A stretch of DNA of 64,000 nucleotides from Rubrobacter_D sp963840835 (GCA_963840835.1 CAWJAM010000006.1:1-64000); one strand, 5' to 3'. Positions 7,705 through 16,465 are shown, counted from the stretch's first letter. A program made the numbers and translations. The notes: a model not told the origin generated them from the sequence alone.

Positions 7705-9120
7705 CTACGTCGTGGGCTCCTGCGCGCCGGCGCCGGGGCCGCGTTCGCGGGAGGTTTCTTCCGCCTCGTCCATGCTGCGGCCGTAGGTCTCGACGAGGAG
7801 GAAAGCGCAAAGGCCCGATATGGCACAGACCACGGCCATGTAGGCGCCGACGGCGAAAGAGGTGCCTGTGGCGGCCAGGAGCGAGGTAGCGATGATCGGG
7901 GCGAGCGCGCCGCCGAAGACCGAGCCGAACTGGTATCCCATCGAGGCCCCCGAGTAACGGACCTTGGTCGTGAAGATCTCGGAGTAGAAGGCGGCCTGCG
8001 GACCGTACATCATGCTTAGGAAGATCTGTGCCAGGACCAGCGCGAGCACGAGAGCGCCGGGGCTCCCGCTGTCCACGAGCGGCCAGAAGGCGAAGAGCGT
8101 CCACAGGCCAAGCAACACGGCGCCTCCTATAAAGGGCAAGCGGCGCCCTATCACGTCGGAGAGGGCCGCGAAGCCCGCTATGGCCATGAGCCCAGCCACC
8201 GAGGAGATCAGGACCGCCGTCAGAACCGTGGACTGCGGCAGCCCGACCTCCGCCGTGCCGTAGTCGAGGATGTAGGTTATGAGCAGGTAGAAGTTTGCGT
8301 TGATGGAGATAAAGGCGCCGGCCGCGAGCGCTATCTCCTTGGGGTAGGTCCTGAGTACCTCCCACACCGGAGAGCCGGCAGCCTCGGCGGCCTCGCGCTG
8401 CTCTTCCTCTGATTGGTGCTGTTCGCGGTACTCCTGGAGGTGCCTGAAGGCAGGCGTGTCTTCCAGCCTTAGCTGGATGTAGAGGCCGAGTCCTATGAGC
8501 AGGACGCTAAGGAGGAACGGTATCCGCCAGGCCCACGCGACCAGCGCGTCGTCGCCGAGCGTGGCGGCTATGATCAGGAAGATGATGTTGGAGATCAGGA
8601 CTGCTACGGGCACGCCCATCTGGGCGAAGCTGCCGTAGAAGCCGCGCTTCTCCGGCGGCGCGCTCTCGGTCGCCAGGAGTACCGCGCCGCCCCACTGCCC
8701 CCCGATGCAGACGCCCTGCAAGAAACGGAGCGTGACAAGCAGGATCGGGGCAACGATGCCGATGGTCCCGTAGCCAGGCATGAGCCCAATCGCCGTGGTC
8801 CCTATGCCCATCAGGATAAGGGCCGTCACAAGCGCCCTCTTGCGCCCGAACTTGTCCCCGAAGTGCCCGAAGATGAGCCCCCCTACAGGCCGCGCCACGA
8901 AGCCTACGGCGAAGGTCGAGTAGGAGAGGATGGTCCCCGCGGTGTCCCCGAAGCCTGGGAAGAAGAGGTCGGGGAAGACCAGCGCCGCGGCCGTCCCGTA
9001 GATAAAGAAGTCGTACCACTCGATGCTCGACCCTGCCAGGGCCGCCAGGGCCACCTTGAGGATGGATCTCTCCGGCGCCTCCTGGTTGACCGCGCTCGCG
9101 TTAGCCATATCTCTCCCCAA
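7705..9120 (-). CDS. MFS transporter, metabolite:H+ symporter type
   Basis: A 471-residue, 12-helix major facilitator of the metabolite:H+ symporter (MHS) subgroup, the family of ProP, ShiA and KgtP. Features are EWYDFFIYGTAAALVFPDLF at the first helix, the loop motif GHFGDKFGRKRAL between helices 2 and 3, and FLQGVCIGGQWGGA in helix 4. The substrate is likely an organic acid or betaine but is not readable from sequence. The enoyl-CoA hydratase (same strand, downstream) and acetoacetyl-CoA synthetase (upstream) suggest a short-chain or aromatic acid. A second MHS paralogue lies at 27466. The C-terminal tail is hydrophilic with no extra domain. Confidence 0.85.
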   Translation of the reverse strand: MGRDMANASAVNQEAPERSILKVALAALAGSSIEWYDFFIYGTAAALVFPDLFFPGFGDTAGTILSYSTFAVGFVARPVGGLIFGHFGDKFGRKRALVTALILMGIGTTAIGLMPGYGTIGIVAPILLVTLRFLQGVCIGGQWGGAVLLATESAPPEKRGFYGSFAQMGVPVAVLISNIIFLIIAATLGDDALVAWAWRIPFLLSVLLIGLGLYIQLRLEDTPAFRHLQEYREQHQSEEEQREAAEAAGSPVWEVLRTYPKEIALAAGAFISINANFYLLITYILDYGTAEVGLPQSTVLTAVLISSVAGLMAIAGFAALSDVIGRRLPFIGGAVLLGLWTLFAFWPLVDSGSPGALVLALVLAQIFLSMMYGPQAAFYSEIFTTKVRYSGASMGYQFGSVFGGALAPIIATSLLAATGTSFAVGAYMAVVCAISGLCAFLLVETYGRSMDEAEETSRERGPGAGAQEPTT

Positions 9121-9208
9121 TCACCCCGTCGTATACCCACAGCGGTTTTAGCGGTCAGCTCTTGGCTATCAGATTTCAGCCAGAAACAAGAAGCTGATGG
9201 CTGACAGC

Positions 9209-9243
9209 GCGGTTCGAAATGGGCAAGCCTATTTCCGAACCGC
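9209..9243 (-). terminator. Hairpin downstream of acetoacetyl-CoA synthetase
   Basis: GCGGTTCGAAAT pairs with ATTTCCGAACCGC around a ten-base loop, with one bulged C. It lies 120 bp past the stop of the - strand synthetase gene. The rest of the 9121-9361 spacer holds short repeats of the TCAGCTCTTGGCTATCAG kind and no gene. Confidence 0.45.
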
Positions 9244-9361
9244 TCTAAATCGTATCCCGGGCTATAGAAGCTCCTTCCCCCACGTAGCCTGGGATGCAGC
9301 CTAAAGCAGCCAGGATCTTGAGTCAAACGGTGCTATCCGGTGGCGGTTCGGATCTGCTGCT

Positions 9362-11344
9362 TCAGATCTGCCGCGAGAGTTCCACGAAGCGGTCGAGGGC
9401 CTCGGGGTTGCTCAGGGACTCCTTGCTCGCCGCCTTCTCCGGCGGGGTGCCGGAGAGGATCTTCTTGACGGGAACCTCCAGCTTTTTGCCGTTGAGGGTC
9501 TTGGGGATGTCCTTGACCGCGAAGATCTCGTTCGGCACGTGCCTCGGGGAGGCGTTCTCCTTGATGCTCGACTTGATCCTGCCCTTCAGGTCGTCGTCGA
9601 GGTCCGTTCCTTCGTGCAAGACCACGAAGAGCGGCATAAAGGAGGTTCCGCCGCCCTTCGGCACGTCGACGACCAGGCTGTCGGCGACCTCCTCTACCTT
9701 GTCTACGGCTGAGTAGATCTCGCTGGTCCCCATCCTCACGCCGCCGCGGTTTATGGTCGAGTCGGAGCGGCCGTAGATGACGCAGGAGCCGTCGTCTTTG
9801 ACCTTGATCCAATCCCCGTGCCGCCACACGCCGGGATACACGTCGAAGTAGCTCTCCCTGTACCTCTCACCTTCGGGATCGTTCCAGAAGTAGATCGGCA
9901 TCGAGGGCATGGGCTCGGTGATGACGAGCTCACCAACGTCGCCTATGACAGGGTTCCCGTCCTCGTCGAAGGCCTCGACCCTGGCCCCGAGCGCGCGGGC
10001 CTGAAGCTCCCCCGCACGGACAGGCAGGAGCGGTACCCCGCCCACGAAGGCCGTGCAAAGGTCGGTGCCGCCGCTGGTCGAGAAGAGCCACAGGTCGCTC
10101 TTGACGTGCTCGTAGACCCACTCGAAGCCCTCAGGCGGCAGCGGCGAGCCCGTCGAACCGATGGCCTTCAGCGCGGAGAGGTCGAAGTCCCTACCCGGCT
10201 CTATCTCAGCCTTCATGCAGGCCGTGATGTAACTCGCGCTGGTCCCGAAGCAGGTCATGCCGGTCTTCTGGGCGAACTCCCAGAGCACGTTCATGTCAGG
10301 GTAGCCCGGGTTCCCGTCGTACAGCAATGCCGTGGCCCCAGGGAGGAGCCCGCCGACGACCATGTTCCACATCATCCAGCCCGTCGTGGTGAACCAGAAA
10401 AAGCGGTCCTCCGGCCCGAGGTCCATGTGCAGCAAGGTCTTCTTGAAGTGCTCCAGGAGGATGCCGCCCTGGCTCTGCACGATGGCCTTGGGGAGCCCCG
10501 TGGTCCCCGAGGAGTAAAGCACCCACAGCGGGTGGTCGAAGGGCACCTGCTCGAAGGAGATCTTTGCGCCTTCGTGCTCGGAGAGCAGGTCCTCCCACAA
10601 CACGACGTTCTCCAGAGAGCCCGTCTCCGGGTCTTCCGCGACATAAGGGAGTAAGACCGTCTTCTGGATCGACGGTATCTCTTCCTGAAGCCTCGCGACG
10701 ACCTCGGTCCTGTCATAGTCCTTGCCGCCGTAGCGGTAGCCGTCGACGGCTAGGAGCACCCTGGGCTCTATCTGGGCGAAACGGTCGACGACGCTGCCGG
10801 CGCCGAAGTCGGGGGAGCAACTCGACCACACCGCGCCTACCGAGGCGCAGGCGAGCAGGCCGACGATGGCCTCGGGGATGTTCGGCAGGTAGGCTGCGAC
10901 CCTGTCACCGCGTTCTACGCCCATCTCCTCGAGGCCGGCGGCGAGCGCAGCGGTCCTGTCCCTGAGTTCGCCCCAGGTTACCTCGCCCAGGGGTCTCACC
11001 TCGGACTGGTGCATGATCGCGGGTTCGTCGGGGCGGTCCTCAGCGTGCCTCAAGACGTGTTCCGCATAGTTCAGCTCGGTCCCTGAGAACCACTCGGCGC
11101 CAGGCATCTCGCGCTCTCCGAGCACGGCCTCGTAGGGTTTCGAGGCTTTGATGTCGCAGTACTCCCACACCGAGGACCAGAAACCTTCCAGGTCGGTTAC
11201 CGACCACTCCCAGAGAGCGCTATAGTCTTCGAAAGCGAGGTCTCTCTCGCTTTTCAACCACGTCGTGTAGTCGGAGATTCTGGCGTTCTCCTTGAGATCT
11301 TCTGAAGGCTCCCAGAGCAGGGTCCCTTCCGCTGTTTCTGTCAC
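9362..11344 (-). CDS. Acetoacetyl-CoA synthetase
   Basis: A 660-residue adenylate-forming enzyme matching acetoacetyl-CoA synthetases (acetoacetate + ATP + CoA). It has the family's N-terminal ACAS-N domain with WSVTDLEGFWSSVWEY near residues 47-62. The P-loop YSSGTTGLPKAIVQ lies near 277-290, the adenylate motif YGRSDSTINRGGVR near 554-567, and the conserved C-terminal Lys in LNGKKLEVPVKKIL. Length and domain order are complete. With the hydroxybutyryl-CoA dehydrogenase and hydratases nearby it supports use of acetoacetate or polyhydroxybutyrate-type intermediates. The start at 11344 has a purine-rich site (GGAGAGG) upstream. Confidence 0.92.
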   Translation of the reverse strand: MTETAEGTLLWEPSEDLKENARISDYTTWLKSERDLAFEDYSALWEWSVTDLEGFWSSVWEYCDIKASKPYEAVLGEREMPGAEWFSGTELNYAEHVLRHAEDRPDEPAIMHQSEVRPLGEVTWGELRDRTAALAAGLEEMGVERGDRVAAYLPNIPEAIVGLLACASVGAVWSSCSPDFGAGSVVDRFAQIEPRVLLAVDGYRYGGKDYDRTEVVARLQEEIPSIQKTVLLPYVAEDPETGSLENVVLWEDLLSEHEGAKISFEQVPFDHPLWVLYSSGTTGLPKAIVQSQGGILLEHFKKTLLHMDLGPEDRFFWFTTTGWMMWNMVVGGLLPGATALLYDGNPGYPDMNVLWEFAQKTGMTCFGTSASYITACMKAEIEPGRDFDLSALKAIGSTGSPLPPEGFEWVYEHVKSDLWLFSTSGGTDLCTAFVGGVPLLPVRAGELQARALGARVEAFDEDGNPVIGDVGELVITEPMPSMPIYFWNDPEGERYRESYFDVYPGVWRHGDWIKVKDDGSCVIYGRSDSTINRGGVRMGTSEIYSAVDKVEEVADSLVVDVPKGGGTSFMPLFVVLHEGTDLDDDLKGRIKSSIKENASPRHVPNEIFAVKDIPKTLNGKKLEVPVKKILSGTPPEKAASKESLSNPEALDRFVELSRQI

Positions 11345-11683
11345 GATTATCCTCTCCCGTCTCTCTAATGGGCCGTTGCTCCGCCGTCCATTACGAGGGA
11401 GGAGGACGACGGTCCCGACGTTATGGAAACCTCATTCATGTCCCTCCTTCGCCTCGAAAAGATGGCGGATCCCGGACAGCATCTTTCCCAACGAGTCCAG
11501 TATAGGACAAAGCCGGCGCCGTACTACAGTCCGGCGCCGGGGGGCCGCAGAGATGCGGCCCGCGACACCGAAGTAGGGGCGATCATCCGTGGCCCGAAAA
11601 GGCGTATGCGTTACAATGCCTCTCCGAACTCACCAGCGGACCGCGCCGGAGCTGGGGTATTGGGAGAGAACCGGAATACGAAC

Positions 11684-12358
11684 GTGGACACTGACGGGCC
11701 GATCAGGGTACTACTTGCCGACGATCACACCATGTTCAGGCAGTGCCTCGCCGCGATCCTCGCCTCCCACGGCGGCCTGGAGGTCGTGGCCGAGGTCCCC
11801 AACGACGCGGATGCCCTCAGGCTCGCCCGAGAGCTCTCCCCCGACGTGGTCGTCATGCAGGTGCAGATGCCCTTCAAGAGGGCCGTTGCGACCCTGGAAG
11901 CGATGCGCTCCTTCCCTAACCCGCCCAAGGTCGTGATCGTCACCATGTTCGAGAGCCCGCGCTACGTGAGGGATCTCACCGGGGCTGGGATCCGCGCCTA
12001 CGTGCTGAAGACCTCCTCCTCAGAGCACCTGGTGGCCGCCGTCCGCGCGGCCGTCTTCGACCCCGAAGGGAAGAACGCGGTCGTTGGGATGCCCCCGGCG
12101 ATGCTGGAGGAGGCTGGCGACAGGGTAGAGAGCATACTCTCGGCAAGGGAACTGGAGATCGTGCTCTTGGCAGCCCGCGGCCTCTCCAACCAACAGATAG
12201 CATCCTCGCTTAACCTCGCGGAGGCCACCGTCAAGCGCCACCTGGCCAACATCTACCCGAAGATGGGCGTCTCCTCGCGCGGGGAGGCGTCGAGGAAGGC
12301 ACTGCTGGAGGACTGGATCACGATAGAGGAGGTCACGGAGCCGGGGGAAGGCGCTTAG
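11684..12358 (+). CDS. NarL/LuxR response regulator lacking phospho-Asp
   Basis: A 224-residue protein with a receiver domain (about 5-125) and a LuxR/NarL helix-turn-helix (about 155-212, LSARELEIVLLAARGLSNQQ). The receiver keeps the acidic pair (LLADDHTMF), the switch Thr (VIVTMF) and the Lys (AYVLK). The phospho-acceptor at the end of strand 3 is Gln (DVVVMQVQMP instead of the usual DVVLMDxxMP), so aspartyl phosphorylation is not expected. It may be constitutively active, ligand-gated or controlled by dimerisation. No kinase gene is adjacent. I prefer GTG 11684 for a normal family length; ATG 11607 would add 26 unstructured residues. Confidence 0.82.
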   Translation: MDTDGPIRVLLADDHTMFRQCLAAILASHGGLEVVAEVPNDADALRLARELSPDVVVMQVQMPFKRAVATLEAMRSFPNPPKVVIVTMFESPRYVRDLTGAGIRAYVLKTSSSEHLVAAVRAAVFDPEGKNAVVGMPPAMLEEAGDRVESILSARELEIVLLAARGLSNQQIASSLNLAEATVKRHLANIYPKMGVSSRGEASRKALLEDWITIEEVTEPGEGA

Positions 12359-12422
12359 CCCAAGGCCAGCTTTTCAGCCCTTGTTCTTGCTGAAGTGCTG
12401 ACCAGCTGACCGGCTGAAGTGC

Positions 12423-12456
12423 GCGAATAGCAGAGGTCAAAACCTCTGCTATTCGC
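12423..12456. terminator. Bidirectional hairpin terminator
   Basis: Perfect 15-bp inverted repeat (GCGAATAGCAGAGGT / ACCTCTGCTATTCGC) with loop CAAA, followed by TTCT on the + strand. It lies between the convergent response-regulator and isomerase genes. The upstream bases 12366-12420 contain GCTGAAGTGCTGA-like short repeats. Confidence 0.75.
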
Positions 12457-12488
12457 TTCTAGGACTCACGAATTCTCGATAGATCCGG

Positions 12489-13088
12489 CTATTGTTTCAG
12501 GGCCGCTTCGACGAAGTGGAGCCTGTCGTTGCCCCAGAACATCTCGCCGCCAACGAAGAACGCCGGGGCACCGAAGACACCCCTCTGCAATGCCTCGGAG
12601 GTCGCATCCTTGAGGTCCTTCTTTGCCCCGGGAGTGGCCGCCCCATGGAGCACCTCTTCGGGGTCGGCCCCCATCCGCCCGGCGACGGATGAGATCGGAG
12701 CATCCTCATCAGCGTCTAGACCTTCCGGCGCACCACCCTCCTGCCAGTACAACGCGAAGGCCTCGCGGGTGAACGCTTCCAACCCTCCCGCCTCACGCAA
12801 GAACATCGCCGCGCGCATGGTCTTGAGGGTGCGGAAAGGGAAGGGGGCGGGGAACCGCAGCGGCAGCCCGTAGTATTCGGCCCAACGCCGGATATCCCGC
12901 GCCTGGTAGGCGGCCTTGGCTTTCGTCTCTATCGGGGCCTTGATTCCAGCCGCCTTGTGGACCGCCCCGAGAAGCATCGGCCGCAGTACCAACTCAGCCC
13001 CGTTCTCCTCACAAAGTCGCCCTATCCGCCCGTGGGCCAGATAGGAATAGGGACTAACGAGGTCGTAGTAGAACTCCACGCGCTTCAT
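12489..13088 (-). CDS. DsbA-family 2-hydroxychromene-2-carboxylate isomerase
   Basis: A 199-residue thioredoxin-fold protein of the kappa-GST/HCCA isomerase family. Characterised members use glutathione to isomerise 2-hydroxychromene-2-carboxylate in naphthalene breakdown, but many actinobacterial copies act on unknown substrates with other thiols. The active-site Ser12 is in DLVSPYSYLA, where DsbA has Cys. An all-helical insert covers about residues 40-160, and the cis-Pro segment FGAPAFFVGGEMFWGNDRL closes the thioredoxin fold. The start ATG 13088 follows a purine-rich site (AAAGGAGC). It stands alone between a terminator and a repeat array. Confidence 0.85.
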   Translation of the reverse strand: MKRVEFYYDLVSPYSYLAHGRIGRLCEENGAELVLRPMLLGAVHKAAGIKAPIETKAKAAYQARDIRRWAEYYGLPLRFPAPFPFRTLKTMRAAMFLREAGGLEAFTREAFALYWQEGGAPEGLDADEDAPISSVAGRMGADPEEVLHGAATPGAKKDLKDATSEALQRGVFGAPAFFVGGEMFWGNDRLHFVEAALKQ

Positions 13089-13099
13089 TTCGCTCCTTT

Positions 13100-13245
13100 C
13101 AGTCGCTCAGCACGCTGCAGCCTTCGGCTTCCGCTTGTCAGCACGCGTCGGGCCTTTGGCCCTCGCTTGTCGGCAACGCTTCGGCCTCGCTTTCGGCTTT
13201 TCGGCATGCTACGCCCTTTGGGCTTCGCTTGTTGGCTCTTTGATT
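13100..13245. repeat. Palindrome-cored intergenic repeat array
   Basis: About five units with flanks CGCTTGTCAGCACGC or CGCTTGTCGGCAACGC around different palindromic cores (for example GCCTTCGGC, GGGCCTTTGGCCC and GCCCTTTGGGC). The array lies between the isomerase start and the DHA2 transporter stop. No gene is visible. Confidence 0.7.
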
Positions 13246-13248
13246 CGC

Positions 13249-14637
13249 TTATTTGGTCTTCTTGTTTCCTGTGAGCAGTATAGAGGTCGCGATGCCGCAC
13301 GCTGCGATTGCGACGGCGCCGAGGAACGCTACTCTGAAGCCTTCGACCAGTGCGGCGTCGGCTGGTATCGTTCTGGCGAGTGTCTCTGTGCGGGCGGCGG
13401 AGAGGGGGATCAGGATGGCGAGTCCGAGCACGGTTCCGATCTGGGCCGCGGAGTTGAGCAGGCCTGAGGCGAGGCCCTGCAGGCCGCCGTCCGCGGCGGC
13501 GGTCCCTGAGGCCGTGGAGGCGACGGAGGCGCACCCGAGGCCGGAGCCCATGAGTACGAAGGCGGGGATCAGGTAATAGAGGTATCCGCCGCCGTGGGGG
13601 CTGATACCCAAAAAGCACACGGCCCCCGTGGCTATCGCGAGCAGCCCACAGACCATCGTTATCCTGGGCCCCGCCCGCGCCACGAGCCTCGGGCCCAACA
13701 GAGACCCGCCGATGACCGCGAGGTTGAACGGTGGAAACACGAGGCCAGCCTGGGCGGGTGGGTACCCAAGGACCTGCTGCACGTAGAGGGTGCAGAGCAA
13801 CATTGGCGGCGTGGTGGCCGCCGTGAGCGTTAGTGCGACCAGGTTCGCCCCAAGCAGGACGCGCGAGCGGAAGACCCCGAGCGGCACGAGCGGGTGCCGC
13901 ACCCACCGCTCCACCACCACAAAGCCAGCGAGGAGCGCGACCGAAGATCCAAGGGAAGCCAGGGTCGCCAGCGCGGTCAGACCGACCTCCTGCACCAGCG
14001 TGATCCCGTAAACCAGCAGCGTGAGGCCGGCCGTCACGCTTACCGCCCCGGCCAAGTCCAGCCGGCGAGGGGCCGTATCGTCGCGGGTCTCGGAGATCAG
14101 AACGGGGGCAAGCGCCACGCCCAGAAGCCCGACGGGCAGGTTGATGAAGAACACCCACTCCCACCCAAGGCTCCCGGTCACGAGCCCCCCCAACAACCAG
14201 CCCGTCGCGCCCCCGCCCGCCGCGGCCGCCGTCCACACGCCGAGCGCCCGCCCGCGTCCCTCGCCCTCGGGGAAGGCAGCGGTAAGCGAGGAGAGCGCGG
14301 AGGGGGCCACGATCGCCGCGCCAAGCCCCTGCGCGATGCGCCCGAGCACGAGCGCGAGCGGTGTGGCCGCCAGCCCGCACGCCAGCGAAGCCACCGAAAA
14401 CACCGCGAGCCCGACCACGAATAGCCTCCGCCGCCCCCAGAGATCCGCCGCCCTCCCAGCGAGCAATAAGAAGCCACCGAAAGCGAGCGTGTACGCCGAG
14501 ATGACCCACTGAAGCCCCGACCGCGAAAACCCAAGCTCGGCCTGTATCTCAGGAAGCGCTATCGCCACGATGGTCGCGTCCAACACCACCATGAACTGCG
14601 CCACACACAATAACCCAAGCGCCACCCAGCGCCACAT
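13249..14637 (-). CDS. MFS drug:H+ antiporter, DHA2 (EmrB/QacA) type
   Basis: A 462-residue multidrug-type exporter with about 14 membrane helices, the DHA2 hallmark. Recognisable segments are LDATIVAIALPEIQAELG in helix 1, GRRRLFVVGLAVF after helix 2, RIAQGLGAAIVAPSALSSL in helix 4 and FFINLPVGLLGV around helix 6. It probably expels a hydrophobic or cationic toxic compound. It is divergent from the CGNR-type regulator gene at 14721, and the spacer has a 12-bp perfect inverted repeat. This transporter-next-to-regulator layout is typical of locally controlled efflux genes. Confidence 0.88.
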   Translation of the reverse strand: MWRWVALGLLCVAQFMVVLDATIVAIALPEIQAELGFSRSGLQWVISAYTLAFGGFLLLAGRAADLWGRRRLFVVGLAVFSVASLACGLAATPLALVLGRIAQGLGAAIVAPSALSSLTAAFPEGEGRGRALGVWTAAAAGGGATGWLLGGLVTGSLGWEWVFFINLPVGLLGVALAPVLISETRDDTAPRRLDLAGAVSVTAGLTLLVYGITLVQEVGLTALATLASLGSSVALLAGFVVVERWVRHPLVPLGVFRSRVLLGANLVALTLTAATTPPMLLCTLYVQQVLGYPPAQAGLVFPPFNLAVIGGSLLGPRLVARAGPRITMVCGLLAIATGAVCFLGISPHGGGYLYYLIPAFVLMGSGLGCASVASTASGTAAADGGLQGLASGLLNSAAQIGTVLGLAILIPLSAARTETLARTIPADAALVEGFRVAFLGAVAIAACGIATSILLTGNKKTK

Positions 14638-14643
14638 CTTCGT

Positions 14644-14728
14644 GTTTCCATCAAAAACTTTTATAGTGGTAACAGGATACCCGTGGCCCGTGGCGATCTA
14701 AACCGGTAAAATGATCTTTGATGGAAAC
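14644..14728. promoter_or_regulatory. Inverted-repeat operator candidate, divergent promoters
   Basis: GTTTCCATCAAA (14644-14655) and its exact reverse complement TTTGATGGAAAC (14717-14728) flank the divergent spacer, 61 bp apart. The right copy overlaps the ATG of the CGNR-type gene; the left lies about 7 bp before the transporter start. A dimeric or looping repressor would cover both starts. The natural candidate is the CGNR protein itself. Confidence 0.55.
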
Positions 14729-15350
14729 GTCGAGGAATATCGACGGGTTACGGATAGTTGGCGGCGATCCCGCGCTCGACTTCGTCAACACGGAGGATGG
14801 GGACCCGCGGGTCGAGTGCTTGCGGGGTTACGGGGACCTGGCGGCCTGGAGCGTGCGGGTTGGTCTTCTATCCGTCGGTGAGAGTGAGTATCTGGCAAGT
14901 GAGGCCGATCGCAGGCCCGAAGACGCGGAGACGGTGTACCGTGATGCCCTGAGGTTACGAGGGGCGCTCTACGGCGTTTTTCGCGCCGTGGCGGAAGGCG
15001 AGGATGCTCCCGAAGGAGGTCTGGAGACCCTACGCCGTTACGAGCGCGAGGCTCTTTCGCGAGGGAAGCTAGTGCAGGGCGACGGCGGCTTCGCCTGGGA
15101 GTGGCAGGATGGGCTGGACCTCGCGAGGATGTTGTGGCCGGTGGCTCACGCGGCCACGGGGCTCCTGACTTCGGGGGACCTGGATCGGCTCAAGCTCTGC
15201 GCCGGGTGTTACTGGCTCTTCCTTGACGCCAGCAAGAACCACAGCCGGCGTTGGTGCACCATGGAAGTCTGTGGCAGGGACGAGAAGGTGCGCCGCTACG
15301 TGGCAAAACGCGCGGCCAGGCGTGCCTCCCAACCGCGCGGCGACGCATGA
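14721..15350 (+). CDS. ABATE/CGNR zinc-finger putative regulator
   Basis: A 210-residue protein with an N-terminal ABATE-type domain (RIVGGDPALDFVNTEDG near residues 10-26, typical of the family) and a C-terminal CGNR zinc finger. Zinc ligands appear as CAGCYWLFLDASKNHSRRWC, then CGRD. The usual CGNR tetrapeptide reads CGRD here. These proteins are treated as stress-responsive transcription regulators, though direct evidence is thin for the family. The gene faces a DHA2 exporter across a spacer with a perfect inverted repeat, so it probably controls that exporter and itself. ATG 14721 is chosen over the adjacent TTG at 14718. Confidence 0.82.
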   Translation: METSRNIDGLRIVGGDPALDFVNTEDGDPRVECLRGYGDLAAWSVRVGLLSVGESEYLASEADRRPEDAETVYRDALRLRGALYGVFRAVAEGEDAPEGGLETLRRYEREALSRGKLVQGDGGFAWEWQDGLDLARMLWPVAHAATGLLTSGDLDRLKLCAGCYWLFLDASKNHSRRWCTMEVCGRDEKVRRYVAKRAARRASQPRGDA

Positions 15351-15378
15351 GTACCTCGCCGTGCTTGCGCAACGAAAA

Positions 15379-15413
15379 GCGGCGGGACCGGATCGTGATC
15401 CGGACCCCGCCGC
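15379..15413 (-). terminator. Rho-independent terminator of tauE-1
   Basis: GCGGCGGG and CCCGCCGC enclose a second stem, CCGGATC / GATCCGG, with tiny internal loops. Read on the minus strand the hairpin is followed by TTTTCG. It lies between convergent genes (14721 + and 15442 -) and best serves the exporter gene. Confidence 0.75.
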
Positions 15414-15441
15414 GCGGGTCGAGGGCGTTGAGTTAGAGGGA

Positions 15442-16344
15442 TTAGGCTGGCTGGCCCTCCGTCCCAACGGTGCGGTCCCTGCGGATCGCTGTGATAGCGA
15501 ATACGATCGCCGCCGCCCACACCGTGACGATCAGGACGTAGCCTACTATGGCCGCCGGTCCCGACACCCCGATGGCCTCAAAGAACGTCTGCATGTTGAC
15601 AATGAGGATGACGCCGCCGACCGCCGTGCCAAGGATGCGAGCCGGGAGCAGCCTGACGATAAAGGCCGCGAGCGGAGCCGCGATGATACCGCCCACGAGC
15701 AGAGCGCCGACCACTTGCCAGGGGATCTGGGCAAAGGTCAGGCTGAAGAGGAAGCCGAGGCTCGCGCAAAACGCCACCACGAACTCGCTGGTATCAACGG
15801 TGCCGATGATCTTGCGCGGCTCCATCCGTCCTGAGGAGAGCAAAGTCGGCGTGGAGATCGGGCCCCATCCCCCGCCGCCCATCGCGTCGAGGAACCCGGC
15901 AACGAAGCCGAGGGGAGTGAGGAACTTGCCGCTGATCGGTCGGACATCGACGGGACGCTCCGTCCTCCTGAAGGCGAAGCGGCTGAGGACGTAAACGCCG
16001 AGGCAGAACAGGAAGATGGCGACGACCGGCTCGACCAAGCCTGCCGTAGCCTCAGCGGTGGAAGCATACACCAGCAGGTAAGCACCACCGAAAGCACCTA
16101 TCCCACCGGGGACCGCCATCCAGGCGATCTTAGACCAGTCCACGTTGCCGAAGCTCGCGTGCGAGATGCCAGATACCGCCGTCGTCCCGACCTCCGCTAT
16201 GTGGACCGCCGCAGACGCCAGCGCAGGCGCCACCCCGACGAACAAGAGCAACGTGGTCGACGAGACCCCGTAAGCCATCCCAAGAGATCCATCAACCAAC
16301 TGCGCCCCCAGACCCGCCAGCGCTAGAAGTATGAAACTTCTCAT
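15442..16344 (-). CDS. TauE/SafE-family sulfite or sulfonate exporter, copy 1
   Basis: A 300-residue, roughly eight-helix membrane protein of the TauE/SafE (DUF81) family, whose characterised relatives export sulfite, sulfoacetate or related anions. Features are LGAQLVDGSLGMAYGVSST in the first repeat, the matching second-repeat segment GFLDAMGGGGWGPISTPTLL, and VDTSEFVVAFCASLGFL. It is highly similar along its whole length to the next gene (16493), a tandem duplicate with its own promoter and terminator. The start has a strong AAGGAGG site. Its promoter is one of the six carrying TTGAC-N17-TAnnnT plus a downstream TAGACAAA motif, linking it to the sulfation genes at 42-48 kb. Confidence 0.85.
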   Translation of the reverse strand: MRSFILLALAGLGAQLVDGSLGMAYGVSSTTLLLFVGVAPALASAAVHIAEVGTTAVSGISHASFGNVDWSKIAWMAVPGGIGAFGGAYLLVYASTAEATAGLVEPVVAIFLFCLGVYVLSRFAFRRTERPVDVRPISGKFLTPLGFVAGFLDAMGGGGWGPISTPTLLSSGRMEPRKIIGTVDTSEFVVAFCASLGFLFSLTFAQIPWQVVGALLVGGIIAAPLAAFIVRLLPARILGTAVGGVILIVNMQTFFEAIGVSGPAAIVGYVLIVTVWAAAIVFAITAIRRDRTVGTEGQPA

Positions 16345-16368
16345 CTACCACAACCTCCTTAATATCGG

Positions 16369-16432
16369 TTTGTCTATAGCCTTTGTTTATAATGTCGTGA
16401 CGGACTCTAAAACGTGGTGTGTGTGGTGTCAA
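16369..16432 (-). promoter_or_regulatory. Promoter and operator of tauE-1
   Basis: On the minus strand TTGACA (16427-16432), exactly 17 bp, TAGAGT (16404-16409), then TAGACAAA (16369-16376), 27 bp further down. A related TAAACAAAG (16381-16389) precedes it by about 13 bp. The motif lies after the predicted transcription start, the usual place for a repressor block. Confidence 0.7.
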
Positions 16433-16437
16433 GTAGG

Positions 16438-16465
16438 CGGCGGAGGTTTTTTGGAACTTCCGCCG
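16438..16465 (-). terminator. Hairpin after tauE-2
   Basis: CGGCGGAGGTT pairs with AACTTCCGCCG (one G-U) around a six-base loop, just downstream of the second exporter gene and just upstream of the promoter of the first. No T run follows on the minus strand, so efficiency is uncertain. Confidence 0.5.

Noticed and set aside
13085..14509. 474-residue minus-strand frame over the DHA2 transporter
   Set aside because: It is Arg/Gly/Pro-rich and a shadow of the transporter gene at 13249-14637, whose membrane helices are clear.
16345..16440. Riboswitch (SAM or similar) upstream of tauE-1
   Set aside because: The predicted leader is only about 50 bases and has no stem system of a known class; the shared elements look like DNA-level promoter and operator sites.
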